A DNA stretch of 64,000 nt from Acanthornis magna (Eukaryota > Chordata > Aves > Passeriformes > Acanthizidae), in the NCBI GenBank assembly GCA_036785705.1, contig JAWUZG010000018.1, forward strand, positions 7,847,501 through 7,911,500. The letters run 5' to 3'. Below the pieces are notes generated by a model. The model was not told the DNA's origin. It did no database searches and saw nothing but the letters and a program-made list of their open reading frames with translations. The translations under genes and the position numbers were made by a program. Every line of letters starts with the position of its first letter. Position 1 is the first letter of the stretch. Positions 23,101 to 35,678 of this stretch are shown here, piece after piece.

Positions 23101-23863
23101 CATTTATTTCAACAGAGATTTTAAAAGAACCCAATGGTTGATGTTGCAAGTAGCTGCACTTTAACTCTGAGCCACTTAAAACGCCAGAAGGGAAGTTTTA
23201 AAGAAGTTTCAAGTCAACATTTGACTTTCCTAAGGTATTTAAAATTCAAGAACTGTTCTATTCCACAGAATTCTTTAACACACCGCCCTCCCCTCTGATC
23301 TCAGTCTAAGAAACATATGTCAGCAGTACAGTGGACTTAGCTGAACCTGAGATTTGTCCTTACAGAAGGACAAAGGGATTGCTATTTTTTTTTCCAGTAT
23401 TTTCACAGTATTTTGCACAGAAATTAGTGACAAACTCTTTTCCAAGAAACAAGGGGAAAAGAAATATCTTGGTCTTCTCCCTCTTTTTCTCTAAAGCAGT
23501 ATATTTTTTCCTCAGCTTTTCAAAAGAGGATCCACAGAATTACAGCAGTATTTCATTAGAATCACATCAAACATCAGCAGCTCTTTATTTCCCCAAATAA
23601 ACCACAATCAATCAATTAGACCACTTCAGTGCTGAAGATGTATAAACAGCTGATTAATTTTTAATGTGAAACTCCTTACAAAGAAAAAGAGGCAATAAAT
23701 AATGCATGAAAAACCTCTGAAAAACCAAGGGAACAAAAGTCTTACTTTCTGGTTTACAGCCAAAGTGAAGTTCTGTACAAGTGATTTGCTAACATAATGC
23801 CAGTGCAAAAATACCTGTCCTTAGATGTACAAAGAAACACAAAAAATATATATATAGACATAC

Positions 23864-23939
23864 CTGGTCCAATGCAGAACGATGCAATGATTGCAAGGAT
23901 GCAAAATATACTGAGGTAAGGAAGCCAATGCACAGTGTC
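23864..23939 (-). CDS. SLC2A9: SLC2A9 exon encoding TM10
   Basis: The smallest exon is 76 bp with acceptor ATCCAG and donor GTATGT. It encodes 25 codons, DTVHWLPYLSIFCILAIIAS then FCIGP, plus the first base of a Gly codon. WLPYLSI-ILAIIASFC matches TM10 of GLUT9 closely. The junction produces GPG-GIP, the family motif in TM10. An ATATAT tract lies just beyond the donor (near 23850), inside the following intron. The next intron is the longest here (16.0 kb). Confidence 0.94.
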
Positions 23940-26018
23940 CTGGATAGATAAAAGACATGAATTTTAAGTATATTGTATGCATCACAAGTATTTTTAAAAA
24001 CTCACAGATAATAGATAATGTTTTTCATGATTTTTTATCTATTTTAGAATTTAGTCTGTGGTTACTGTAGAAAATCACAGTATTTCTCTCAGACCTTATT
24101 AGATGATTTGTATTAAAGGTCTTGGTCGCTGTGGAATCCCTGCAGAGAAACACTATACAAGCACATGTACCACAGAGTCAGAGCTCTGAAAATTCACAAC
24201 TTCTTGTGCTAAAGCTCAAGCCAGCCTGGAAGACTGAACATGTTCAGTGCCTCCATCCTCCTCAGGTATTTCAGTCATGTTTAAAAAGAGCACCTAGGAT
24301 GGCCCATAGAGCTTCAAATTCACCAAAGGCCTGGCTGAAGAATAGACACAACAGGCTGACATTTGGTAGCAGAACCAGGAATCTGAACCTTAGCAAAGCA
24401 TGGGAAAGCCACAGCCCTGGAATTTTCAATTATAATCTGATTTTGCAGACAAGGAAGGCCATGTGTGCTATCTTTCCTCTTCCTCTAAGCATATTTTTCT
24501 CTTTTCAGACCTCTTAATGTTGGGAACTTGAAATATGAAGAGCAATTCCTATGGAGTTTGTAGAATGTTGTTTCTTAATTATGAATGTGAATGCTTGATT
24601 CCAATATGGGAAAAAAACATGACTGTCCATTCCTTTCTCTTTCCGACAGGTGAGGTTTTCCCCCAGCAAAGCGTGAATGATATTGTTATTAGAATTTCAT
24701 TGTTTCTGAAAAGTTGGTTAAGATATATGTAAGGATATCTTAACCACATTGAGTGGCGCTGTAAAAATACTCTTGCTAAAATAAGTAATTATTTTTTTCA
24801 GTGTTAAGGAAAGGCCCCCATTTTCTCATGCTTTTTCTCTTCTAGTCTGATTTATTCCCTTAGTTATGTGGAAAACCTGGTATCCTAGGCATTAAAATTA
24901 ACTAAAATGCTTGCAGATCTATCAAAATTACACAGTCTCGAGTTCTTGTCTGGAAGCAAATCCAAAGTCTCTGAGTAAGAGAAGGTGGAAATATGGAATC
25001 TATATAAATTTCTCTGAAATCAAGTCTATTTGTACCCTGGTCCTTTGTTCAAAGCAAATCTCTAGTACTTAATACATTGAGACAATTTTGAAAGGAGGTA
25101 AAACTGAAAGGTATTCAGACTTCAGGGATTTAAAATAGCTGAAGGTCCTCACACATCCAACTTGGCTTTAAAAGGTCAGGAAGGGAATTTTTCACTCAGC
25201 TTACAAAATATGCAATAAAACCTCTCTTCTGGAGGAGAGCTGTCTCACAGCTGTCCTGGCAGGTGTGAAGCAAAGCTTTGTTCTGCTGTACACACAGGCA
25301 AATCAAATAAAACTGCAATGGTGTGGCACAGACCGGCCAGTCAAAATGACTGACTGAGTCTCTTCAACAAGAGAACTTCAACAAGAGAACTCTTCAACTC
25401 TTCAAATCTAACAAGATTTGGAAGTCAGATTAATGGCACCACACAAGAATCAAAACCAGCAGGAAAACAACTTGATGAAACACCACCCAAACCCATGCCA
25501 TTGCAAGTGTCAGTTCTACTTAAAAGTCCTTGGGAACATAAACAAGCTGCATCTTATGTAGATGGAAGCTAAGCAAGGAAAAATTACTCAAACATGGAAA
25601 TATTTCACTACTGGGAAAAACATAAAGTCCAAACCTAATACAGTGATGACACATAATGAATGAAAGAAATCTCAGAGAGAGAGAGAATTACAAAGATAAA
25701 TCCATAGAACATTGGTAAACTCTTTACTCAGCTATGGGTAAAATTGTCTTCATAATAGTTCATCATATGCATAAATCCTTGAATTAAGGAGTCTGAATGT
25801 GAGAAAGTATCTGAGGCTTTTTAATGCAAAAACTGCTATGGGTAACCATAGCACTTTGTGGCCAATAGATTCATAAATAAACATAAGAAACCTTTCACTC
25901 CTTATGCCAACCTGATTAAAAGGATTGGCTTATGTAGGAATGTCTATGCAAAGTGGTATCGAGCATGTTTAAAATAGGTAAAAGAGAGAGTAAAAACACA
26001 TAGTGACCGTAGTGTTAC
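23940..26018 (-). other. SLC2A9: Intron between TM9 and TM10 exons, 2.1 kb
   Basis: The donor is GTAACA, weaker than the GTAAGT/GTGAGT donors elsewhere in the gene, and the acceptor is ATCCAG. It contains a small tandem at 25362-25405, an AG dinucleotide run at 25674-25685 and a hairpin at 25833-25852 (TGCTATGG/CCATAGCA). A 131-codon plus-strand ORF at 24122-24517 resembles nothing known. Confidence 0.85.
25362..25405. repeat. Short tandem of a 14-base unit
   Basis: CTTCAACAAGAGAA occurs twice in tandem (25362-25375 and 25376-25389), followed by two CTCTTCAA units. It has the character of a slippage product. Confidence 0.85.
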
Positions 26019-26120
26019 CTGTAGAGTCAGGGAGACAGTGAGTACTGCGAAGAACACAATCATCAACCCAAAGCCTCCAATGAGCAGAGGTCTGCGTCCA
26101 AGCCGCTCGATAACTAAGCC
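26019..26120 (-). CDS. SLC2A9: SLC2A9 exon encoding loop 8-9 (GRR) and TM9
   Basis: The exon is 102 bp, exactly 34 codons, phase 0 at both ends, with acceptor TTCCAG and donor GTAACA. It encodes [20 protein letters not shown] and [21 protein letters not shown] is the RxGRR-type salt-bridge motif of sugar porters at the TM8-TM9 cytoplasmic turn; from memory, human R380W in hypouricaemia affects this motif, and both arginines are present here. LLIGGFGLM is nearly diagnostic of GLUT9. The frame stays open upstream into the intron, giving a longer but meaningless ORF. Confidence 0.96.
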
Positions 26121-27732
26121 CTGGAAAACAAAAAGTGCCATTTGACCTCCCTGACAAAACACTGAAAAACTTGGACCATGAAATATGTTCTCCTCGTAAA
26201 TATGAAGATCAAAACTAAAACCATGAGAGTTGATTTTACAATATTTGTAAGTTATGACAGGTTTGTAATTGTGATCACAATTATGTTTACACAATTTAAC
26301 CTCTTCGAAAAAACAAGTCAGAATGGTCTCCTTATCTAAGACCACTGCAAAAATTGTGCATTGATTGAATGGCTTACAAATACGCACTACATTTCTATAA
26401 CAATGTTCTTATAATTTACAATTTTTAAATGTCATTATGTTGAAGCGAGCTGTAGTCTCTTGCTTTTGTATTTTGACTGTTTTCTAATTCCAACATCCCT
26501 CTGAATTTAAGCTTAAAACATTTAAAATTTGAAATTTATATATTTTTAGCATAGATTAAATCTTAATTAAACTAAAATTTATTTTAAATTTCTTTTTTTT
26601 TCAAACATAGAACAAACATTTAGTTGTGATTTTGAAGTTAGTGTAATTAGAATATCCAAATAAAAGAAATCCATGCAGCAGAAGACTTTGCTCAGACAAG
26701 TGATTTTAACACTGATACTTGTGCAGTTACACCCATTTTGAATTTATATTTAACACCAGAATATAAATCACAAAATCTGGCTACTTATCTGCTAGAGAAA
26801 TGAAGAATTTCTTTAAAAGGCTGTAACATGAAACTGTCTTTGCTAGTCTGACTCATCAAAATAGGCTAATACATACTTTGTCATAACAACTGCTGTACTT
26901 TTCATGTTGATAACTACTAAAATTACTAATTACAGTTGGCTTTCTTATGAGAAAAATAAAAGAATTTTATGGAGCTTGAAATGTACCACTTCAAATAAGT
27001 TAAAATCAGAATCACACAACGGTTTGACATATCATTGTTTACTGGAGACTGATAACCATCTTCCATACATTGAGGAAAAGATAAAATGGGGAACTAAATG
27101 AAGTTTGGAGTGATACCTTTAATTCTGGGAAACAGCATGCACCACTCCACTGTGAGGATCTGGAAAAATGCATTAAAACAAAGTACAGAAACACCCAGGG
27201 ATGAAATACCTTGCAAGTGTTTCTCACTCACTGTGGGGTTCACCAGCAGATTTTAGGACAGGCTTGTCTGCCCTAAAGACACATTATTATTACACCCTGA
27301 GCTGAACTTCCCCACCAGAGATATGCACTATGACACTGTAGATCTCTGAAAGCAGCTCTGTGGCAAGATTTTGCATTCTTTATTACTTTAAATGGTCAAA
27401 TACACTAATTTGGACAGTTTCCCCAGCTTCCATAACAGAATTATGGAATCTTAAGAAGACCTGCACTGATATTAATAAGATTTCATGCGGTCCAAATGTT
27501 TCAAAACTACAACTGCTTCATTGCCAAAACCTCTACAAGATGTCAGGTATTTTCTACTATTAATGGACCCATCTTGCAAATACATGTGACCACACATACA
27601 CTGAACCAAGAGAAAACTTTTATGGCTCTGAGGGTTGGAAAATTATTTGATAGGTCTGTAAGCCCCATCTTCTGCAACTTCTGCAATAGACTTCTGCAAC
27701 AGATGTTTCGCATGTAATTTGGCATGAATTAT

Positions 27733-27756
27733 GCATTCAGCATTCAGCATTCAGCA
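27733..27756. repeat. GCATTCA heptamer tandem, about 3.4 copies
   Basis: There are three full GCATTCA units plus GCA, followed shortly by TGCTGAA, which can pair with the TTCAGCA of the repeat. Confidence 0.85.
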
Positions 27757-30384
27757 ATAAATGCTGAACGTGTAATTTGACATACTGTGAGATTTTTCCG
27801 ATTTTTTTCAATGCTGGATTGATGGTCAAGATCAAGCAATCTTGATGTTACATCAACGGGGAGGTTTGTATTAAAACAGGGTAAGGGATAATGCTTCTCT
27901 TAGAGGGAAAAATTCCTAGATGCCTCTCATACAAAACATGGGAAAAATGTGATATATAGTTTTCACTTGCAAAGCTCAAAGCAAAACAAATTCCAGTAAG
28001 GAAGGACAGTTTGTACTAGGTCTTCCACAACAGTAAGTTTCCCTGGTGAAAACAATGCTGGTTTTCAGGTTATAAACAGACAACCACTAAATTTTTTAGT
28101 TATGGTTATACAAATCCAAAACTTGTTAACTTGCAAAACCCACTAAGATGCTTATGACTCATAAGAAGTGGAAGATGATTCACCAGTTTCCAAGTATTTT
28201 TAGTTCTGAATGCTCCAGTGCTATGCACTGGTAACTGTTACCCACTGAAGATCTATAGCGAGTCAAAAGATGCTGTACAGTAGGATATATGAAATAACAA
28301 GAAGTCCAGTATATGCTCAAGTACAGACAAAAGAAGAACATTACAACTGTTTTCTGTGATAACACCTGAGTTATGTGCCAAGCTGTGTAAGCTGATACTT
28401 GTTTGTGTGTGATCATAAACATGCATTTGTAGAAACTTATACCTAGTCATGATGATTAACACAGCTGAAATTACTGAAAATGTGCAAAAAATATTGCAAA
28501 CAAAATTCTCTCAACACAAACATTTGGTGATAAAAAGGCAACTGATATGCAAACTCCATTAACAGCTCACACAACTTACTTTTGTCCGTCAGGAAACACT
28601 TGTGAATAAAGTTTAAGAAGCAAATGTCAACCTTTTCACTTGAGTCAGCTGCAGATACCAGAGCTGACATAATGAAAGCAGAGTGCATTAAAATAGATCA
28701 GACAAACTTCTCTGGATAAAATGAATGTGCAAGCAAGTCCTACAGTCCAAACAGGAGGTCACTGAATACTATTCCCTACTTATATCCTGGCCCTAAATTA
28801 CAGTAAGCAAACCCTACCAGGTTTTCTTGGTGTCTCAGCTCAGTGAAGAAGTTTGCTCTATATGTTAATGTCAAAGAATAGCCACACTTTCTTTCTCATG
28901 TATTTTGGATAGAGGTCTGAGTAAGACTCTATGACTAGATTCAGACTTAATGTGGCAAGATAACACTGTGTTATTTCCATTTTAAATATCAGGATTTAAA
29001 TGGATAACCTCATTTATATCACTTTATGACACAATGTGTAGTATCTTGTACCCAGAAAAAGGAGAGGAACAGGACACTGAAAACTATCAATTAGGGCTTT
29101 TTGGTTCATGTATAACCATTAGTCTACTGTATGAATTATTCATTTTATAACAAACAAACAAATAGGGTTACTGTATTTAAGTATCTAAACTGGAATTTAG
29201 AGGCCAAGCATTAACTTTGACCACAAAAGCACAAGCCTTCCATAAATCTCTGCCTCCAAGGCTCTCACATCAATTTGCCTGTATCTGTGTTAAAGCCATG
29301 ACAGGATGAGGCCTTACACACCTTCCTAGGTATCTGTCTAAAGATTATTCACAGTAAAGCATGGAAATGATTGCTAAATTTCTAGGCTCAGTCTGAAGTA
29401 TTTTGCAGTAAGGCATTCTTAATCAGCTGCCCTTGGCAGAGAAATTTTCTATTCACTAAGGATGCTCTCCATACCCAATGCCTGCCAGAGCAGCACGGCC
29501 AAGATGTAGCTCATGCAAGGACTCATTTTAGCCACCTGCTTTTGCCTCAGCAGTGCTTGACAGCAGCCCCTAGGGCAGCAAAAAACACCCATTATCTTAT
29601 TCCTATTATGTCCCTTCAGTAAACTGTAGGTATTTCTGAAGCAAAGCTTCTTCTGTGGATGATTTAGTTGTGAAAAGCATTAAGCTGAGTCATGTTTATG
29701 TTATAAAAGCCAGACTAGTTCTCAGCCTTGATCTGTGACAGCTTATTGTTGCTAGTGCTTTATTTTCTAATGGTGGTATGTGAATGCCCTGATGCAGATC
29801 ATCCTGAACAGATTGATAAAAGAATTACTCAGACCCAATGCTTTTGATCCTTAACAGCAGGAGATACATCTTTAAAACTTTCAATTTCTGATTATATCCT
29901 ACAAAAGAATTTGTACTACATAATTGCAGCCTTTAACCCTGTACACCTTGGGTCTTGGGAGTGCTGTTGTAAGGTAGAATTTCAGAATGAGAGTTTTTCT
30001 CCTGGAAAACACTACATGGTTCAACACATGTAGTCCTCATCTATTCAAAAGTCCATGTGTGTTAAAACAATTAAAAAGGAGTCATGTCTTTACCTAAAAG
30101 CAAAAAAAAGTTGATCAATTGTGAATTAAGTCAGGGTGCATTAACACAGTCTCACTCCGCAGTCCACATGGCAGTGAAAATATTCCCAATTGCCTCTGGC
30201 CACTGACAAACACCATGACGTGATACGTTGCTTGCCCAATCTCTTTTTTACTGCTGGCTCGATCTGGGCTGTTACAGACCAAGATATTCCCTTCAAATTT
30301 TGGTAACCCTTGAGCAACAACTTGTCAGGGTGAGGGGAGAGAGAAGGGGAAATGCCATGTTAGCTCCATTCTTGCCCTCTCTAG

Positions 30385-30439
30385 TTACATCCTAATGGGA
30401 ATTATGGTGACTCTACTTACATCCTAATGGGAGTTATGG
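30385..30439. repeat. Local direct duplication, period 32
   Basis: TTACATCCTAATGGGAATTATGG (30385-30407, first 20 bases identical in design) recurs at 30417-30439 with one base changed (GAGTT for GAATT). It is a small tandem-type duplication within an intron. Confidence 0.85.
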
Positions 30440-32951
30440 GTAAATGAAGGCTCATTCTGACTTAGTGTGACCAATGTCACATTGTTTCAGTCTTACTAAA
30501 AATCAGATTCTAACATAACTTCCTAGGAACCCTTGAGATTGTAGTGTTTGTCACCCCATTTCTTTTCACTTGCTGGAAAGAAATCATGGACTGGCTCTTA
30601 CTGAAACATATTTCTTTCCATTCTGACCCCAGTGGAGCCAGAATTTCAGTGGAGATACCTTGCATCATCCTTTGGAAGCCATGGAAGAAATTGAGAACCA
30701 TGGAACCATGGAGACGAGAATACCTATGGAAGTGTCTGGAATACCCTTGATTTAAGATGAGCCATGCCCTAAGCAGGGAACCTCTCCTTCTATGTTAAGA
30801 TCTATTAACACTAAAAGGAACACATTACAAGTCTAAGAACCCTTTTTCGTGACATCCTGAAGCAGAATAACATCATCTTGCTAAAGAAGGCTGGCTTCCC
30901 TGACTTCTGTGTGATACTGCAAAGGATTTCCTATATCCTTTTATGGTCTAGTACTGCAATGTATTTTAACTCATTGCAGGCTTCACACAGCTTGTCTCTG
31001 TCACAGGCTTTTAGTAACACCTTAATGCATCACCCTATGGGAAATACTCAGGGCACAGTCTTCTCAATATAGTCACAGCTAGTCTCTGTCTGTGAACATT
31101 ATAAGAAAACCAAATGTGGTGCTGCAGATGGCAAAATTGGATGTGGGATGCTTAATTTGAATAACATTCCCTTTTATTCTATGCTGGCTTCATGGAGGAG
31201 GGAAGGAATCTTTTCAGACATTTACTTCTGTCTCCCTTTCCACTCACCCTGCTGCCTTGCTAAAGAAAGGCACTGGAAAATTGTTCTCTCTGCCCACTAA
31301 GACAACAACTAAAATTAGCCTCAATTGCTAAAAATTAGAGAATAGCAACAGTAATCAATCTTACTGAAGAATAACTAAGTGCGTGGTATGCTCTTACTTT
31401 AGAAGTTATAGAACAGACTTCTAATAAATTCACAGGGAATTATTTAGGTATATGCCATCCTGCTTCAAAGAATTCCATCAAGTTAGGTAACTTACTGCTG
31501 TAACATGTTTGTGAGTAGCAAATCTATTCAGTATTTCATTCCAGTGGTTACAAAACTTCAGAAGTGAACTGAAATTAATGGGCACCCTCACTAAAAAGTT
31601 ATTGTATAGCCAGTCCTCTAAATCAAATCTGTGTTCAGTACAATGGGTGGAATTCTCTACAATTAACCAAAAAATATACAGAAAGCTTATATTTTCTCCC
31701 TAGAGAGAAGCCAGGGCATCAAGTATGCAATGCTATAGCACATATATTTCATGAAGTAAATCAGGAAGTGTTGGTGTAAGTGGGAGTTGCTGCCAAATTA
31801 TGCAAAGGAGAGGAAAATGATGATGGCACATGTCTCATCTTTCAATGCCTTGTTTATATGGCTTTTGCTCAAGAGGAATGGGGAAGGAGCTGCAGGCAAA
31901 GCATGCTACAAGCAGGCATGGCAAGTGATCTGAGACAATACAGAGCTATAGAAAGAATGGAGTATAAATTGCCTTTCCTCATGGACCCCATCAACATTAT
32001 TACCCTTGTGCTGCTGCTCCCAAGAGACACATTAAAGGGAGACTTTCAAAATTTTTCACAGTTTCAATATTTTCTCTCCTAAATATTACTTTGCTTCTCT
32101 GTGAAATACATCTATTTCACTGTTTTCCTCTGGCATTCATATGGGTCTCACCATTGGAGCTCATCAATATCCAAGTATTCTTACTGAGGCTCGGAGTCTC
32201 GTGACCACCTAATTCATGCTTAATCACAGATGCCACATGATTTCTAGTGGACCTCTCCAATAGCTGTTTCATTTATGAGGACAGAAACTATACCTCTACA
32301 ACTGATTACCTCTACTGAAATCCTGGAGTTTATTGTCAGTAAAATCTGGTTTCTGCTAGCAAACACAACATATTAAAAAATACCAGGAAAATTGAGTTAT
32401 CTTCTTGCTTTCTTTTGTTTCTCCCCTGAGTAGTACCAAAGGCATTCCCCTGACTTAACATTTAAGGCTGTGAAAGATATTTTTTTTAAAAAGGCAAAAG
32501 GAGACATTGGGAGAGGTTGGGAGTGGGAGGAATCCCCCGTCCTTAGTGCTAGGCATGAAAAGCTTGAGAGGAAGTTGTTTGAATAAATAAACTACAAAAC
32601 CTTCAACTGAAAAACTGAATTCATGTTGTTGTTCTTTAAACAACAGCAATGAAACATTTATGAAGATTAAGGAAATTAAATTAAGGCTGAAAAGCAGCAT
32701 GTCTTGAACCAAGAAATTGTAAGGGAGCAGATATATCAATACATCAATATTTCCAGGAGCACACCAGATAGCATTAAGAGAAAAAGTATTAAAAAAACTC
32801 CTTTTGAGTACAAAAAGTTACCACACATACCAGGAGCCAAAGCACACACATCCACCTCATTCTGTATGAAGAATGTGCTCTGAATAAGCCCCACAAACAG
32901 ACAGCACAGAAGGAATTCAAAAGATGGCAGACCCTATTTATAGAATGGCTT

Positions 32952-32981
32952 TAATATCATGGAATCATCTCCATGATATTA
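32952..32981. repeat. Perfect 12-bp inverted repeat, 6-base spacer
   Basis: TAATATCATGGA (32952-32963) is the exact reverse complement of TCCATGATATTA (32970-32981). It is intronic, about 480 bases from the TM8 exon on its 3' side in window coordinates... that is, within 400-500 bases of 33435 or 33325 depending on the edge used. Confidence 0.88.
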
Positions 32982-33324
32982 TCATCTGTTTTCACATAAA
33001 AGAGGTGTATTCTTCACTTAAAGCAGTGTCAGAATTATCATTATTATTTTTCCATATGTCTTAAACAAAGAAGCATGTGTGCAGTATCACAAAGAAGACA
33101 CTCTAAGAGGTCGGGACTTTCATATTTATTTCTACCTATGAAGAAGAACATAAAATCAGTATCTCTTTAATTTAGAAAAAAAGAAAATTAGCCAAAAACA
33201 TATTTGTGGAAATTCACAAACATCACAGAACATACTATTCTTTTTATATTTTAACCTGTTTAAGAAAATAAAATCAGTGCTTTAAATATCAAGCATGCTA
33301 TTGGATTTTTATAACCATACTTAC

Positions 33325-33435
33325 AGAAAAAACAGCAGCCAGAGTCTCAACAGCACCAGTACTTAGTGTAACATAAGGAATTGTGTCATGGTTGATCCCA
33401 GATTCACTAAAAATGTTGTTTGTGTAGTACCAGAT
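33325..33435 (-). CDS. SLC2A9: SLC2A9 exon encoding outer loop 7-8 and TM8
   Basis: The exon is 111 bp and exactly 37 codons, phase 0 at both ends, with acceptor ATACAG and donor GTAAGT. The sequence [20 protein letters not shown] is followed by [24 protein letters not shown] is the GLUT family YYT(N/S)-IF motif at the outer end of TM7. The first residue, Ile, completes the NAI triplet that has been linked to fructose handling in class II GLUTs. [17 protein letters not shown] corresponds to TM8. Loop residues SESGINHDT differ from the mammalian sequence as I recall it, as expected for an exposed loop. Confidence 0.95.
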
Positions 33436-35644
33436 CTGTATCAGATAGAATGAAATGAGATATTAATTATTATAGGTTGAAATACAGTATATCTCTTTTC
33501 AGTTCAAGCATCTAAACTGCCTGAGGCCAGAGTTGTGAAAACTCTGAGCACTCCCAAATGACTGAGTGTGGACAGGACAAAAAATGAAGGGAAGGTGCAA
33601 ATTCCAGGTGGATTAGGCACAAGGCTGCTGTAGTTCCACTTGCAGACCCAGGCAGAATTACAAACAGCTTTAACTCGATTTAGCTTAATTCACTTTAGGA
33701 GTAAACCAAAGAAACTCACTTTAAACTTGAACAAGAGGATAGAAATAGGTTTCATGTGGTTTAACAAGAAGATTCATGTAGCTTTATGGAATACTTCAAC
33801 AGCATGCAAGAACAGAGGAGAAAACAGGAAAGAGATGCTGAGAGGCACGGAAGAAGCTGCTCAGTTTTGGACAGAAGGTGTGAGGTGAATTTCTGCTTTA
33901 ACCTTACTGGAGTGTGGACATCTGCAGTCAAGCCATCCCTATAACCTCTCTTTATTATCCACAGGGAAAAAAAGATATTTTTAAGATGAGAGCTGCTTGG
34001 TGAAAAGTAAAAGGCTTTTTTTAGAATGAAATGAATCATAGGCTAGAAGTAGCTGTCACTAATGGACAGAAACACAGGTTGTAGAGCTTAGAGGAAGTCA
34101 ATCATGTTTGGTCAGTAAAACCATATCCAGCAGTGACAATATCCAGGTAGAGAATATATAGTGGCAGCATTCTAAAATAGCAGATCTGGTAAGTCCCATT
34201 CACATAATCAGAGTCCCATTCACATCAACTATGTTCGGAAGCCATATAAGATTTATGTTTGACTCAAGGTGACAAGAAAGAACTAGCCAAAGATTTTAGC
34301 TGCCAAAAGCATGCAGGAAGAGGAGACAAAAGAAAATTGATTTACTAGAGAAAATGAAAAATAGTTGAAACAACTGGTTATCAAAAGAAAATAAAGTTCT
34401 AAACCACAGGTAATTTATCTGTGACAACAAAACTCAAAGCCCTAAATAATGATGGCACTAAACATTAAAGTATCAGTGATATTTTTTCCCATATGCTGTC
34501 CATGGTACAAGCCCTAACAGGGCAAGCACTGCTAATATAAGGCTTATCAGATGGATGGAAGTGTTATGATTGCATGAGGAAAACCCTGCTGCCTGCCAGC
34601 ATATTATACACATGCTACATCTGTTTGGGAAGAAAGTAACTCAGCAGTTTTATAAAAAATAAAAAAAGGTCACTCTAAATTCCCAACTAGCCCTTCAGCA
34701 AAGCTGCTTCTTCCAGGCCAAAGAAGAACATTCAACTCACATAAAATAAATGCCAAGTAAAATGCACACCAAGGAGTAAAAAGTCACCTTTTCACCTTAC
34801 AGATAAACCGATGGAAGACTTTTATGCCTACTGCTGCTACATCAGCTTTCACCAGAACAGATGCAGTGACAAGAAATGATAGCAACAAACTTCTCTCCAT
34901 GAAGGAATCTGCCTTCATGCAGCGTGTGCTGGTGTTAATTTGCACTGCCCTGCTGACACAGAGCACAGACAAGCAAAACCAGGGATCAGCTCCCAATTCC
35001 ATCTGAAATGTTTATACCCACTGATAATATTTTGGGCACCCAGTACTCTGACAATGTATTCACTTTGCATATACCTACACAGTATATAAGGAGAACAAAG
35101 TAGCACAAAACCTGTGATAAAAAGAATTTTCTTCTTCATACTACAAGTTACAAGATTAATTTAGTGCAGTAAAGTTAGAAAACATGCAATTTAGGCATTT
35201 CATCCTTGATACCAGTTTTGAATAGCAGCTAGTTCTTCTAAAAATGACAGGGATATTGCAGGTATGCACAATTTAAAAGTGAAGAAGGAGGCCAAAAAGC
35301 CACTAAAGAAGTTAACTCACTAATGAAATTTGCCAAAATGCAACAAGAAGAACATAAGATGTTTCACAAGTGGTTTCACAGAAGAGCATGACTGAACACT
35401 GATGGTGAGATTTAAAAATGGGCATAGCAAAAACAGGATGAGATTCACAGACTTATTACTCTCTGTACCAGCACAAAAATAAAATAGGATTAAAATTAAC
35501 AAGATGCACATTTTTCAAAACAAAAAAGTGAATGTTTTTCAGCCTGTGTACCATTGAAGACAGAAAAAACATTTGCAAATTTACTGGGCATACTTACCAG
35601 GCTAATGATCACATTTCTAATTTAATTTATTTTTCTAACATGGT

Positions 35645-35678
35645 TTTTGTTAGCTAATGATTTCATCAGCTAACAAAA
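35645..35678. repeat. Perfect 11-bp inverted repeat, 12-base spacer
   Basis: TTTTGTTAGCT (35645-35655) pairs exactly with AGCTAACAAAA (35668-35678). The word GCTAATGAT also recurs just before and after (near 35603, 35654 and 35682), so the hairpin sits inside a small direct-repeat cluster. Confidence 0.88.

Larger units (their letters stand above)
26121..33324 (-). other. SLC2A9: Intron between TM8 and TM9 exons, 7.2 kb
   Basis: GTAAGT donor and TTCCAG acceptor, in phase 0. It holds a short GCATTCA tandem (27733-27756), a 23-bp near-direct duplication (30385-30407 and 30417-30439) and a perfect 12-bp inverted repeat (32952-32981). I find no transposon or gene. The 147-codon minus-strand ORF spanning 25944-26387 is the TM9 exon read on into this intron. 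Confidence 0.85.

Noticed and set aside
24122..24517. 131-codon plus-strand ORF
   Set aside because: It lies in an SLC2A9 intron antisense to the gene, with no recognisable domain or nearby supporting signals.
25944..26387. 147-codon minus-strand ORF as an independent gene
   Set aside because: Only 26019-26120 is real coding sequence (the TM9 exon); both extensions are intron beyond clear splice sites.
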